The notes under the pieces: generated by a model
The model's database searches: none
What the model was told of the DNA's origin: nothing
Seen by the model: only the letters and a program-made list of their open reading frames with translations
Program-made: the position numbers and the translations under genes
Part shown: piece by piece, positions 8,950 through 17,673 of the stretch
How positions within the stretch are numbered: position 1 is the first letter of the stretch
How the letters are laid out: every line of letters begins with the position of its first letter
DNA from: Parabacteroides johnsonii DSM 18315
Lineage (GTDB): Bacteria; Bacteroidota; Bacteroidia; Bacteroidales; Tannerellaceae
DNA length: 64,000 nt
NCBI RefSeq assembly: GCF_025151045.1
Contig: NZ_CP102285.1
Coordinates: 4,154,001 to 4,218,000, forward strand
Reading direction: 5' to 3'

Positions 8950-10419
8950 TTATCCTAAATTATTCAGAATGTCCACCTTCCCTTCATTTACCAGGCGGTA
9001 GATCATTTCACCGAACAATGTGTTGACCCAAGCAAACCAGGAGCGGGTGAATTTGGCGGGATCATCCTTATAGAACGATTCGTGCATAAATCCTGTGTTT
9101 GCATCCGTGTCGCGTAACATCTTGACACATTTGCGGATCTCTTCATTGTCGTGTGTCGTGTTACAGCGCATGATGATACTCATCGGCCAGATATATCCGA
9201 AACCGATATGCGGACCACCGATACCTTCGCCGGCTTTGCCTTGGAAGAAATAAGGGTTTGCATCGCTGAGCACCAGCTTGCGGGTGTTCTGGTAGACCGG
9301 ATCGTCCATGTCTACGCACCCCAGGTACGGTAGCGCAAGCAGGCTCGGAACATTGGCATCATCCATAAACACATGATTGTGGAAGCCGTCTACCTCGAAT
9401 GCATATACTTTGCCATATTCCGGATGGTTGACAATACCGTATTTCTCGACTGCTGCTGCCACTTCGTCCGCTAATGAATCGCAACGGCGGGCAAAATCGT
9501 TATCGTTTTTAATCTCGCGCATCATTTCGGCCAACTGGCGGAGTGATGTGATGGCGAACAAGTTCGACGGGATCAGGAATCCGAACAGAGTTGCATCATC
9601 CGACGGACGGAATGACGAAACGATCAGACCGACCGGATTGACCGGGCTACCCCAACCGTCGTTCAGCAAGGTATCGCCTTGGCGGTCTGTCTTGCGTCTG
9701 AACTGATACGGACCGAGGTTGTCCTTACGCTGTTGTTCGATAAAGGTTTTGTAAACGGTCTTCATCGCTTTGTCCCAATCGGCATCGAAAGGGGAAGTGT
9801 CGCCTGTCTTTTTCCAGAAATGGTAAGCGAGGCGGATCGGATAGCAGAGCGAATCGATTTCCCATTTACGCTCATGGAGTTCCTTTTTCATGTCCGTAAA
9901 ATCACTTTCCCATTCGCTGCCGGTCGGCCCTTCGTTGAAGCCGTTGGCATACGGATCGATGTTGATACACCAGGTCTGACGGTTGATGACGCCGGCAAGC
10001 ATGGTTTTCACTTTCGGATCGTCGTTTGCAAATTGGATATGCGGGAATACCTGTGCCGACGAGTCACGGAGCCACATGGCATGGATATCACCGGTCAGGA
10101 CGAAGGTGTCGGGCTTACCATTCACCATCTTGTGTTCGCAAGTCGTATCCAATGTGTTGGGAAAACAGTTTTCGAACATCCAGGCGAGCTTCGGGTCTTT
10201 CAGCTTTGTCTTTGTGGTGGCGATTGCTTTTTCAACGGCTTCGGATGTGAATTGCCGTTTGCCCGGTGCCGGACGTTTACAGACATATTGCATAGTGGAG
10301 GCAGCTCCAGCTAATTTGTCGTCGGCTTTTTCAGCCATACGGGCGAATGAGTGCTGGCCAACCATAAGGCTTGCCAACGAGAGGCCGCCTGTTTTCAGAA
10401 AGTTTCTGCGTGTTGTCAT
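8950..10419 (-). CDS. Glycoside hydrolase family 125, exo-alpha-mannosidase
   Basis: The 489-residue protein resembles metal-independent exo-alpha-1,6-mannosidases of GH125. Supporting motifs are TGDIHAMWLRDSSAQVFPH (~110-127), INIDPYANGFNEGPTGSEW, and GEGIGGPHIGFGYIWPMSII. The N-terminus MTTRRNFLKTGGLSLASLMVG has paired Arg residues before a hydrophobic core, like a Tat signal, so export is likely. The gene is 12 bp downstream of the GH76 gene on the same strand. GH76 would cut internal alpha-1,6 bonds of mannan and GH125 would release mannose from the ends. No SusC/SusD pair is adjacent, so this is a two-gene unit rather than a full polysaccharide utilisation locus. Confidence 0.93.
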   Translation of the reverse strand: MTTRRNFLKTGGLSLASLMVGQHSFARMAEKADDKLAGAASTMQYVCKRPAPGKRQFTSEAVEKAIATTKTKLKDPKLAWMFENCFPNTLDTTCEHKMVNGKPDTFVLTGDIHAMWLRDSSAQVFPHIQFANDDPKVKTMLAGVINRQTWCINIDPYANGFNEGPTGSEWESDFTDMKKELHERKWEIDSLCYPIRLAYHFWKKTGDTSPFDADWDKAMKTVYKTFIEQQRKDNLGPYQFRRKTDRQGDTLLNDGWGSPVNPVGLIVSSFRPSDDATLFGFLIPSNLFAITSLRQLAEMMREIKNDNDFARRCDSLADEVAAAVEKYGIVNHPEYGKVYAFEVDGFHNHVFMDDANVPSLLALPYLGCVDMDDPVYQNTRKLVLSDANPYFFQGKAGEGIGGPHIGFGYIWPMSIIMRCNTTHDNEEIRKCVKMLRDTDANTGFMHESFYKDDPAKFTRSWFAWVNTLFGEMIYRLVNEGKVDILNNLG

Positions 10420-10431
10420 CTTGTTTGCTAT

Positions 10432-11625
10432 TTATTTGATGTTATTGATTTCGGAAAAAAGTTCGACCATGCAAGCGTTGTCCAATAGCCATTTATGCTC
10501 TTTGGTCTTGATACCGGTCCAATCGTTGTCGAGGAATCCGTTTACATCGCGGGTATGATCCCATGCATAACGTGCATTGTCCGCCATCGTCCGGATATAC
10601 TCAGGATGATGGTCTACCTCATAGAGGGCTGTCAAGCCGCGCAGTAAGATCACGTTAAACCAGGGGCTGGCGGTGTAGAAGCGGGTTTCCGTGCCGTCTA
10701 CGGCTTTGCGCACTTCGGTGAAACGTTGGTAGGCGCCTCGGGCGGTTTCCTGTGCGTCTTTCAGATAGGCTTCGTCGCCTGATTGCTGGTAGAGCAGGAC
10801 GCCGGCTTGTATCATCTGTCCACTGTTGTAAGTATATTTGGCCTTGTCCACGCTTCCATCCAGGCGGACATTATCCCAATAAACGAAATCTTCCGGGTCG
10901 CGGAGATTGTTCTTGGTCCAGTCGTATGTCTTCTTGGCTTGTTCGAGGTAGGCATTGTCTTTCGTCAGGTTGTACAGTTTCATGCAGAGGACGGTTGCGG
11001 GTGCATTGGAACATGTGTTCTTGGATGTCTTCTTCTGCTCGCACCAGTAGATGCCGCCACCCAGCACGTCATCCCATCCGCTGTATATATAATTGTATAG
11101 AGCCTGTGCCTTTTCCAGATATTTCTTGTTCTTCGTCAATGCGTATAGGTCGCAGAAGTCGATCGCCAACCAGTCGTTGTCGTCATAAAAGCGGTCGCTC
11201 TCCCCATTGAACATCGGATAGCTCTGGTAGCAGAACGGTTCGCGTATGTTATCCCAATACTGTTCCAGTCCCGGCAGAATCCTTTCTTCCAGTACTTTCA
11301 GGTATTTTTCGTCTCCGGTTGTCTTGTAGAGTGCGATCCCTCCCGATAACATCCCGGAGTAGGGCCAGAGAAACGATACCTCCTGATTGCGTTTCTGTTC
11401 GGCTCCTTCCGCCAGATACGTGACCTGGTTGTTGGGATTGGCCGGATACGTTTCCTGCAACAAGCCGTATTTCTCGACGTTATATTTGTCCAGGATGTGT
11501 GTGAACATGGAATCGGCGATAGCGAGGTCGCGACCGGCAGAAACAGTTTCTGTTGCGTTTTGGCAGGAGGTGGTCCCCAATAGGCATCCACAAAGGGATA
11601 AAATCGAAAATAATTTTTTAATCAT
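10432..11625 (-). CDS. Glycoside hydrolase family 76 lipoprotein, endo-alpha-1,6-mannanase-like
   Basis: The 397-residue protein starts with a lipoprotein signal (LLGTTSC, lipid Cys21). It continues as the alpha/alpha-barrel of GH76, with repeated helices such as WPYSGMLSGGIALY, FYDDNDWLAIDF and TYNSGQMIQAGVLLY. The Asp148-Asp149 pair in FYDDND matches the family's catalytic Asp-Asp. It would act at the cell surface or periplasmic face on alpha-1,6-mannose chains, such as a yeast-mannan backbone or host glycans. It is the first gene of the minus-strand pair with GH125. A TATCTTTG -7 element lies 28 nt upstream of the start codon. Confidence 0.92.
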   Translation of the reverse strand: MIKKLFSILSLCGCLLGTTSCQNATETVSAGRDLAIADSMFTHILDKYNVEKYGLLQETYPANPNNQVTYLAEGAEQKRNQEVSFLWPYSGMLSGGIALYKTTGDEKYLKVLEERILPGLEQYWDNIREPFCYQSYPMFNGESDRFYDDNDWLAIDFCDLYALTKNKKYLEKAQALYNYIYSGWDDVLGGGIYWCEQKKTSKNTCSNAPATVLCMKLYNLTKDNAYLEQAKKTYDWTKNNLRDPEDFVYWDNVRLDGSVDKAKYTYNSGQMIQAGVLLYQQSGDEAYLKDAQETARGAYQRFTEVRKAVDGTETRFYTASPWFNVILLRGLTALYEVDHHPEYIRTMADNARYAWDHTRDVNGFLDNDWTGIKTKEHKWLLDNACMVELFSEINNIK

Positions 11626-11652
11626 GGTCTAATAGAATAAGTTATTTGTTTG

Positions 11653-11660
11653 CAAAGATA
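11653..11660 (-). promoter_or_regulatory. Probable -7 element of the GH76-GH125 pair
   Basis: On the minus strand this reads TATCTTTG, followed by C, an exact fit to the Bacteroidota TAnnTTTG -7 box. No good TTTG -33 element is seen at the expected 19-23 bp spacing; TTTC at about that position is the nearest. Confidence 0.45.
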
Positions 11661-11793
11661 CTATTCTTTTGAAAAAACGAAACCCTGGTGGTAGGCAAAT
11701 ACGACCGAGGCCTGTTTTTGTGTACAGCTTTTGTCTTATTATCAAAATGACACTACTATCCCTCCTGTTTTGAAATAATAGGGCATCTTTCGG

Positions 11794-11822
11794 AAATTAC
11801 CCGCAAGGGTAATATTTTTTAA
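11794..11822. repeat. Repeated hairpin motif ATTACCC-GCAA-GGGTAAT, copy 1
   Basis: A perfect 7-bp stem around a GCAA tetraloop is followed on the plus strand by ATTTTTTAA. The same 29 bp recur with one change (GCAG loop) at 37749-37777. It looks like an intrinsic terminator on the plus strand, but no plus-strand gene ends just upstream. The rest of the 11626-12008 gap holds only the two promoters. Confidence 0.6.
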
Positions 11823-11945
11823 CATTCTATTTGATAGCAAATACCCCTTTGGAACTGTCGAAATGACAAAATGTAAGTTCGGATAGGCCTGATGGGAGAC
11901 TATCATGTCTAAGATGAGTTATCGTTACATAAAAAAGTCTTCTTG

Positions 11946-11979
11946 TTTGCTGTTTATGTGGTTAAAAGCATTACATTTG
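11946..11979 (+). promoter_or_regulatory. Promoter of the FKBP gene pair
   Basis: TTTG at 11946-11949 and TACATTTG at 11972-11979 are separated by 22 bp. This fits the Bacteroidota -33/-7 pattern. It lies about 30 nt before the first FKBP start codon. Confidence 0.65.
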
Positions 11980-12008
11980 TAGTTCATAATTAGTTGAAAA
12001 GAAAAAGA

Positions 12009-12596
12009 ATGGATAAAATTAGTTACGCACTTGGCTTAAGTATCGGGAATAATTTCCAGAACTCAGGCATTAATAATCTTCAGGTTGAGGATTTTGTAAA
12101 AGGTTTGAAGGATGTGCTCGGCGGGGCAGAACCTGAAATCAGTTACGATGAAGCAAAGCAGGTTATCAACGATTACTTCATGAATCTTCAGAAAGAAAGA
12201 CTGGAGCTTAATAAGAAAGCCGGGGAGGAATTCCTGAATATCAATAAAGGAAAAGCCGGAGTCGTTACGTTACCCAGCGGTTTGCAGTATCAGGTGTTGA
12301 AGCAGGGCGAAGGGGCCAAGCCGGCTGCTTCCGACAAGGTAAAATGTCATTATCATGGTACATTGATCAACGGAACAGTATTCGACAGCTCTGTTCAGCG
12401 TGGCGAACCCGCCGTATTTGGTGTGTCGCAGGTGATCCCAGGATGGGTGGAAGCGTTGCAGTTGATGCCGGTAGGTTCTAAATGGCGTCTTTTCATCCCT
12501 TCCGACCTAGCCTATGGCGAGCATGGTGCGGGAGATGCGATCGAGCCGAACAGCGCATTGGTTTTCGACGTAGAATTATTGGATATAGTAAAATAA
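12009..12596 (+). CDS. FKBP-type peptidyl-prolyl cis-trans isomerase, cytoplasmic form
   Basis: The start was taken at the ATG giving MDKISYALGLSIGNN (195 aa); a TTG five codons upstream is less likely. The N-terminal ~85 residues match the FKBP dimerisation domain (SYALGLSIG...YDEAKQVINDYF). The C-terminal domain (~90-195) is the FKBP fold, with VKCHYHGTLINGTVFDSS, VIPGWVEALQLMPVGSKW, IPSDLAYGEHGAG and LVFDVELLDI. No signal peptide is present, so it should work in the cytoplasm. It is in tandem with a lipoprotein paralogue 14 bp downstream, which suggests duplication with split locations. Confidence 0.92.
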   Translation: MDKISYALGLSIGNNFQNSGINNLQVEDFVKGLKDVLGGAEPEISYDEAKQVINDYFMNLQKERLELNKKAGEEFLNINKGKAGVVTLPSGLQYQVLKQGEGAKPAASDKVKCHYHGTLINGTVFDSSVQRGEPAVFGVSQVIPGWVEALQLMPVGSKWRLFIPSDLAYGEHGAGDAIEPNSALVFDVELLDIVK

Positions 12597-12610
12597 TAGA
12601 ATAGAGAAAA

Positions 12611-13321
12611 ATGAAAAAGATTAGTGTATTGGTTGCTACAGCGATTGTAGCTATGGGTATTACATCATGTGGTGATTCACACAAAAGTGCATCTTTGAAG
12701 ACTGCCGCAGATAGCGTGAGCTATGCCATCGGTATCAGCACAGGTGCAGGTTACAAAGAAAATTTAAAGACTTTGCCGGGCGATCCTGCTAACGTTGATG
12801 ATCTGATTGCCGGCTTTATCCAAGCTATCAAGGGTGATTCCTCTGCTATGAAGATGACTCCGCAGGCTGCTCAGGCTTATGTTCAGACGTACTTCATGGA
12901 AGCTTCTGCAAGAGATGCGAAGAAGACGAAAGAAGAAGGCGAAAAGTTCCTGGCTGAAAACAAATCGAAGAAAGACGTTTTCACAACCGAAAGCGGTTTG
13001 CAATATCAGGTCGTAACGGAAGGTACAGGTGATAAACCGACTGCTACGGATAAAGTAAAGGTGCATTACACTGGTACTTTGCTGGACGGAACCAAATTCG
13101 ACAGCTCTGTTGACCGCGGTGAACCGATGGAATTCCCGGTTAACGGCGTAATCAAAGGTTGGACGGAAGTTTTACAGTTGATGCCGGTGGGCTCTAAATA
13201 TATCGTTTGGATTCCTTCTGATCTGGCTTACGGCGAACGTGGTGCAGGACAGGACATCAAACCGAACAGCACGCTGAAATTCGAAATCGAATTGCTGGAA
13301 ATTGTAAAAGACAAGAAATAA
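12611..13321 (+). CDS. FKBP-type peptidyl-prolyl isomerase, lipoprotein form (FkpA/Mip-like)
   Basis: The 236-residue protein begins with a lipoprotein signal (MGITSC, lipid Cys20). It has the same two-part layout as the gene upstream: an N-terminal dimerisation region (SVSYAIGISTGAGY to ~105) and a C-terminal FKBP domain with VKVHYTGTLLDGTKFDSS, VIKGWTEVLQLMPVGSKY and IPSDLAYGERGAG. It would speed proline isomerisation during folding of envelope proteins. The operon ends with a strong terminator. Confidence 0.93.
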   Translation: MKKISVLVATAIVAMGITSCGDSHKSASLKTAADSVSYAIGISTGAGYKENLKTLPGDPANVDDLIAGFIQAIKGDSSAMKMTPQAAQAYVQTYFMEASARDAKKTKEEGEKFLAENKSKKDVFTTESGLQYQVVTEGTGDKPTATDKVKVHYTGTLLDGTKFDSSVDRGEPMEFPVNGVIKGWTEVLQLMPVGSKYIVWIPSDLAYGERGAGQDIKPNSTLKFEIELLEIVKDKK

Positions 13322-13346
13322 TAGACTGTCGTTTTATACGATAATT

Positions 13347-13390
13347 AGCGGGCGAAATATGTTAAATAGCATTTTTCGCCCGCTTTTATT
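13347..13390 (+). terminator. Intrinsic terminator of the FKBP operon
   Basis: AGCGGGCGAAA (13347-13357) pairs with TTTCGCCCGCT (13374-13384) and is followed by TTTATT. Confidence 0.88.
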
Positions 13391-13491
13391 ATTTATTTTG
13401 CACTTTTTTCTTTCACTATGATATAGTATTGAAATTAATTATATACTTTTGATACATTAAATCTAAAACAGGAAAGTAAAGTAAGCAAACA

Positions 13492-13959
13492 ATGGAGAAG
13501 ATAGACAAACTGGACCGGCAGATATTGAACATTATTTCAAAGAATGCCAGGATTCCTTTCAAGGATGTAGCCGAAGAATGTGGTGTTTCGCGTGCTGCCA
13601 TTCATCAACGGGTACAACGCATGATTGATATGAATGTGATCGTTGGGTCAGGCTATCATATTAATCCGAAGATTTTAGGTTACAACACTTGTACTTATAT
13701 CGGTGTAAAACTGGAACGCGGTTCGATGTACAAAGACGTGGTTCCCGAATTTGAAAAGATTCCGGAAGTGGTCGAATGTCATTTTACGACCGGTCCGTAC
13801 ACGATGTTGATCAAGTTATACGCACGCGACAATGAACACCTGATGGAGTTGCTGAATACGCAGATACAGGAAATACCGGGTGTGACCGCTACGGAAACCC
13901 TTATCTCTTTGCGTCAGAGTGTAAAACGTGAAATCCCTATTTGCGATATTTCCGAATAA
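13492..13959 (+). CDS. Lrp/AsnC-family transcriptional regulator
   Basis: The 155-residue protein has an N-terminal winged helix (LDRQILNIISKNARIPFKDVAEECGVSRAAIHQRVQRM, described here as residues ~6-42; its Ser/Arg recognition helix is VSRAAIHQRV). The C-terminal RAM effector domain includes CTYIGVKLERG and GPYTMLIKLYARD. Such proteins sense amino acids and form octameric rings. It is a single-gene unit ended by its own terminator, so it may act on distant targets. A TACTTTTG element at 13444-13451 could be the -7 box. Confidence 0.92.
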   Translation: MEKIDKLDRQILNIISKNARIPFKDVAEECGVSRAAIHQRVQRMIDMNVIVGSGYHINPKILGYNTCTYIGVKLERGSMYKDVVPEFEKIPEVVECHFTTGPYTMLIKLYARDNEHLMELLNTQIQEIPGVTATETLISLRQSVKREIPICDISE

Positions 13960-13977
13960 GAAAAATAGAACGTATAG

Positions 13978-14008
13978 GCCCGGCCTCGAATGAGTTGCCG
14001 GGCTTTTT
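13978..14008 (+). terminator. Intrinsic terminator after the Lrp gene
   Basis: GCCCGGC (13978-13984) pairs with GCCGGGC (13997-14003), followed by TTTTTT. Confidence 0.85.
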
Positions 14009-14054
14009 TATATGCTATACAATTTATATTTTTGCAGAAAAAGATAAAGCAACG

Positions 14055-15425
14055 ATGTCAAAATATTTGTCTATACTCTTTCTGTGTTGTCTTCCGGCCT
14101 GGCTATGGGCCGGGGAGAATTATCGTTTTCGCGTCTATTTGAAAGATAAGGGTGATGACGGTTACCGGGTGGAGGAACCTGAAGCCTTTCTTTCCAAGCA
14201 GGCGATCGAGCGGAGAGCTAAAAATGATATCGCCGTCACGGATGCTGACTTTCCCATATCCCGGTCGTATATCGACATGTTGTCTGAAACGGGTGTGATC
14301 CCGGTTGTGCAAAGCAAGTGGTTTGCGACTGTCGTGGTGGAAAGTCCCGATAGTACGGTGGCCGAACAATTGCAACAGTTGGCAATTGTCGATTCCGTCA
14401 AGTGGATTTGGAAAGGGAACTTGCGGGTCCCGGCCGAGGAAAAGGGAGAAGACCGTTTCGTGCCGGAGGATGAACCTCTGTGCAATGAGTATGGTTATGC
14501 TCATAAACAGATCAAGATGTTGAATGGGACTAAATTGCATGAAGCCGGTTTTCAGGGTGAAGGAATGCGGGTGGCCGTGATTGATGCCGGTTTTATGAAT
14601 GCGGACCGGATATCGGCTTTCGATTCGCTCAGGTTGTTGGGAACGCATAATGTCGTCTTTCCCGGTAAAAGCGTGTTTGTCGGGGACGACCACGGGACAA
14701 AGGTCCTTTCCTGCCTCGCTGCCGATATTCCGGGTGTGATGGTCGGGACTGCTCCGAAGGCTTCTTATCTGCTGCTTAAAAGTGAGGACAGCGATTCCGA
14801 ATATCCCGTCGAGGAAGACTATTGGACTGCCGCAGTTGAATATGCGGACAGTGCCGGTGTGGATGTCATTTCTTCGTCACTCGGGTATTTTGCTTTTGAT
14901 GCGGATGAACTGTCGTACGAGCAGGCTGCTTTGGATGGCAAGACTGCCATGATCAGTCAGGCAGCTCACTTGGCTGCCGATAAAGGGATACTCGTATTTT
15001 GCAGTGCCGGTAATGAAGGAAACGGCGATTGGGAAAAGATCACGTTCCCATCGGATGCGGCCGGGATCTTTACGGTCGGTGCGATAGATGAAGATAAAAA
15101 GAAAAGCGGTTTCAGCTCCATAGGCTTTACTATTGACGGGCGTGTGAAACCGGATGCCGTGGCGTTAGGTACGAGTAGCTGCGTGATAGGGCCGAACGGC
15201 AGTGTCAGGTATGCGAACGGGACCTCTTTTGCCACGCCTATCCTTGCAGGGATGGGAGTTTGCCTCTGGCAATCACTGCCTTGGTTGAATAACCGGGAGA
15301 TGATCGAGCTGCTGCATCGCTCGTCCAGCCAATATAAACATCCGGATACGGAGTTAGGTTATGGTATTCCTGATTTCTATAAAGCATATAAAAAGGAAAG
15401 GAAAAATGGGAAACGGGCAAAATAA
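14055..15425 (+). CDS. Subtilisin-like serine protease (S8 family), exported
   Basis: The start is the ATG in front of SKYLSILFLCCLPAWLWAG, a clear signal peptide; the open frame upstream runs through the preceding terminator. The mature protein has the S8 triad: Asp in VAVIDAGF (~176), His in GDDHGTKV (~212) and Ser in NGTSFATPI (~390). An N-terminal region before ~165 (FRVYLKDKG...) may be an inhibitor-like propeptide. No C-terminal sorting domain is seen. A TATTTTTG element just upstream fits a -7 box. Its last 20 bp overlap xseA, so the protease heads the transcript that includes the repair genes. The overlap looks positional rather than functional. Confidence 0.9.
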   Translation: MSKYLSILFLCCLPAWLWAGENYRFRVYLKDKGDDGYRVEEPEAFLSKQAIERRAKNDIAVTDADFPISRSYIDMLSETGVIPVVQSKWFATVVVESPDSTVAEQLQQLAIVDSVKWIWKGNLRVPAEEKGEDRFVPEDEPLCNEYGYAHKQIKMLNGTKLHEAGFQGEGMRVAVIDAGFMNADRISAFDSLRLLGTHNVVFPGKSVFVGDDHGTKVLSCLAADIPGVMVGTAPKASYLLLKSEDSDSEYPVEEDYWTAAVEYADSAGVDVISSSLGYFAFDADELSYEQAALDGKTAMISQAAHLAADKGILVFCSAGNEGNGDWEKITFPSDAAGIFTVGAIDEDKKKSGFSSIGFTIDGRVKPDAVALGTSSCVIGPNGSVRYANGTSFATPILAGMGVCLWQSLPWLNNREMIELLHRSSSQYKHPDTELGYGIPDFYKAYKKERKNGKRAK

Positions 15426-16743
15426 TCAGAACTGGGAGCGGCAGGAGTTTTCTTTGCTGGAGCTGAATAACCGGGTGAAAGAGGCTGTCCTGAATGCATT
15501 CCCGGAAACGTGCTGGGTGCGTGCCGAGATGAGCGACGTGCGTCAGAATGCTGCATCCGGGCACTGTTATCTGGAGTTTATCGAGAAGAATGCGATAACC
15601 GGACAACTGGTGGCGAAGGCGCGTGGCTCTATTTGGGCGAAGACGTTCCGGATGTTGAAGCCTTATTTTGAGATGGAAACCGGGCAGATGTTTGCTTCCG
15701 GCCTGAAAGTGCTGGTGAAGGTGTCGGTCGAGTTCCATGAACTCTACGGTTATAGCCTGACTGTGTTGGATATTGACCCGGCCTATACACTGGGAGACAT
15801 GATCCGGAAACGGCTGGAAATCATCCGGCAATTGAAGGAAGAAGGTGTCTTCACTTTGAATAAAGAGTTGCCGTTCCCGACGTTGCCGATGCGGATCGCT
15901 GTCATTACTTCGCCTACGGCTGCCGGATACGAAGACTTCCTGAACCAGTTGTCTGGCAACAAGGCAGGCTATCCTTTCTACACGAAGCTGTTTCCGGCTC
16001 TTATGCAGGGCGAACGGACGGAAGAGTCCGTAATTGCGGCGTTAGACAGGGTGTACCGTTATGTCGACTGTTTTGATGTGGTCGTGATTATCCGGGGCGG
16101 CGGAGCTACTTCGGACCTGAATAGTTTCGATTCCTATCTGCTGGCGGCCAACTGTGCGCAGTTCCCGCTTCCTATTATAACCGGTATCGGGCATGAACGC
16201 GATGATACGATTCTGGATATGGTCGCCCATACGCGGATGAAAACGCCGACGGCTGTGGCCGAGTTTCTGATCGGGCGGATGGATAAAGCTGCCGGAGAGG
16301 TGGAAGAGTTGCAACAGGAGGTCTGTTCGTTGGCAACCGATATCCTGTCCAGGCAAAAGAACTTCCTGCAATCATTGGGAAGTCGTCTGCCTGTCTTGGC
16401 AATAAACCGGATCGAACGGAATCGTTCGCAGCTCCAACGGATGGGCATGCAATTGCCAACGGATGCCCATGCCTTTCTAAACCAATGGGCATCGAAGCTG
16501 GAAGCGATGCAAGTGCGTTTGGCAAATCGCGTGGAAAGTAGTTTGGCGGAACGGAACCGCTTCATTCAGTTGACCGAACAGTTCATCAAGATGGCTTCTC
16601 CCGATTATGTCTTGAAGCGAGGCTACAGTTTGACGTTGAAGGACGGAAAGATCATCAAACAGGCTGACGGATTGGCCATCGGCGACGAATTGGTAACCCG
16701 TTTTGCAGACGGTGAAGTACGTTCGACAGTACTGAATAAATAA
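15406..16743 (+). CDS. xseA: Exodeoxyribonuclease VII large subunit
   Basis: The 445-residue protein starts MGNGQNNQNWERQEFSLLEL inside the end of the protease gene. An N-terminal OB-fold domain (SLLELNNRVKEAV...CWVRAEMSDV) is followed by the catalytic core with IAVITSPTAAGYEDF, VIIRGGGATSDLNSFD and TGIGHERDDTILDMVAHTR. A long helical C-terminus comes next, ending in DYVLKRGYSLTLKDGK. With XseB it makes the enzyme that chews single-stranded DNA from both ends. xseB follows after 36 bp of A-rich spacer. Confidence 0.95.
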   Translation: MGNGQNNQNWERQEFSLLELNNRVKEAVLNAFPETCWVRAEMSDVRQNAASGHCYLEFIEKNAITGQLVAKARGSIWAKTFRMLKPYFEMETGQMFASGLKVLVKVSVEFHELYGYSLTVLDIDPAYTLGDMIRKRLEIIRQLKEEGVFTLNKELPFPTLPMRIAVITSPTAAGYEDFLNQLSGNKAGYPFYTKLFPALMQGERTEESVIAALDRVYRYVDCFDVVVIIRGGGATSDLNSFDSYLLAANCAQFPLPIITGIGHERDDTILDMVAHTRMKTPTAVAEFLIGRMDKAAGEVEELQQEVCSLATDILSRQKNFLQSLGSRLPVLAINRIERNRSQLQRMGMQLPTDAHAFLNQWASKLEAMQVRLANRVESSLAERNRFIQLTEQFIKMASPDYVLKRGYSLTLKDGKIIKQADGLAIGDELVTRFADGEVRSTVLNK

Positions 16744-16779
16744 ATCATAAATCAAAAATCATAAACAAAAACCCCCATC

Positions 16780-16968
16780 ATGGCAGAAACATATAATGAA
16801 GCAGTAGAGAAACTACGTAAGATCGTCGCCGACATCGAGGACGGCGATCTGGACGTTGACATTCTTTCTGAAAAGGTAAAGGAGGCGACCCGACTGATCA
16901 AACTGTGTAAGGAGAAACTTTACAAGGCAGACGAGGAAGTCAAGAAAGTATTGGAGGAACTGGAATAA
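16780..16968 (+). CDS. xseB: Exodeoxyribonuclease VII small subunit
   Basis: The 62-residue acidic helical protein has [20 protein letters not shown], then [19 protein letters not shown], the standard XseB helical hairpin. Its length is normal for the family. Several XseB copies wrap the XseA coiled coils. The stop codon shares one base with the ispD start (TAATG), which implies translational coupling. Confidence 0.95.
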   Translation: MAETYNEAVEKLRKIVADIEDGDLDVDILSEKVKEATRLIKLCKEKLYKADEEVKKVLEELE

Positions 16969-17663
16969 TGAAGAGATATGTCCTGATAGTCGCCGGAGGC
17001 CGCGGGTTGCGTATGGGAGGCGATTTGCCGAAGCAGTTTATCCCGATGGAAGGAAAGCCTGTCCTGATGCATACGTTGGAAGCTTTTCATCGCTGGGATG
17101 CGTCTGTCGGTTTGATCCTGGTGCTTCCGGAAGATCACCAACCCTATTGGAAGATGCTTTGCCAGGAGATCGGTTGTAAGGTGCCGCACCGGATAGCGAA
17201 CGGAGGTGAGACGCGTTTCCATTCCGTCCGGAACGGATTGCATTTCCTTTCGGATGAAATCGGAAATCTGTCTGGAGGGGATGAAAAGACGTGTGTCGCC
17301 GTTCATGACGGGGTCCGTCCTTTTGTCGCTCCCGAAGTTATCGACCGGTGTTTTGCCGAGGCTGAAGTGTCGGGTGCTGCTATCCCGGTCGTGCCTGTGG
17401 TCGATTCTCTCCGCGAGTTTTCCGGTGAGTCGAGCCGTCTGGTCGATCGTTCGCGTTATCAGGCGGTGCAAACCCCGCAGGTTTTCGATTATGATTTGCT
17501 TTTGAAAGCGTATGAACAACCTTACTCGGAGTTTTTTACTGACGATGCTTCAGTTGCGGAGGCTTTCGGACATACGGTCAAGACTGTTCCGGGAAACCGG
17601 GAAAATATAAAGATTACGACTCCGTTCGATCTGTTGGTGGCAAAGGCGTTACTTGCAAAATAA
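16968..17663 (+). CDS. ispD: 2-C-methyl-D-erythritol 4-phosphate cytidylyltransferase
   Basis: The 231-residue enzyme has the nucleotide-binding loop [16 protein letters not shown] (residues ~9-24), the dimer and substrate segments [13 protein letters not shown] and [11 protein letters not shown], and [12 protein letters not shown]. It joins CTP to MEP in the non-mevalonate isoprenoid pathway, in the cytoplasm. Typical ispD proteins are this long and the family residues visible are intact. It overlaps xseB by 1 nt and is followed by recG within about 10 bp. Confidence 0.95.
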   Translation: MKRYVLIVAGGRGLRMGGDLPKQFIPMEGKPVLMHTLEAFHRWDASVGLILVLPEDHQPYWKMLCQEIGCKVPHRIANGGETRFHSVRNGLHFLSDEIGNLSGGDEKTCVAVHDGVRPFVAPEVIDRCFAEAEVSGAAIPVVPVVDSLREFSGESSRLVDRSRYQAVQTPQVFDYDLLLKAYEQPYSEFFTDDASVAEAFGHTVKTVPGNRENIKITTPFDLLVAKALLAK

Positions 17664-17673
17664 ATATTTGTAT

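Noticed and set aside
12009-13321. The two FKBP genes as one gene broken by a frameshift
   Set aside because: Each has its own start, full FKBP domain and stop, and the second has a lipoprotein signal. They are paralogues.
16744-16779. AAATCATAA repeats between xseA and xseB as a regulatory array
   Set aside because: Only a short A/T-rich stretch of three imperfect units; similar sequence is common in intergenic DNA of this genome type.
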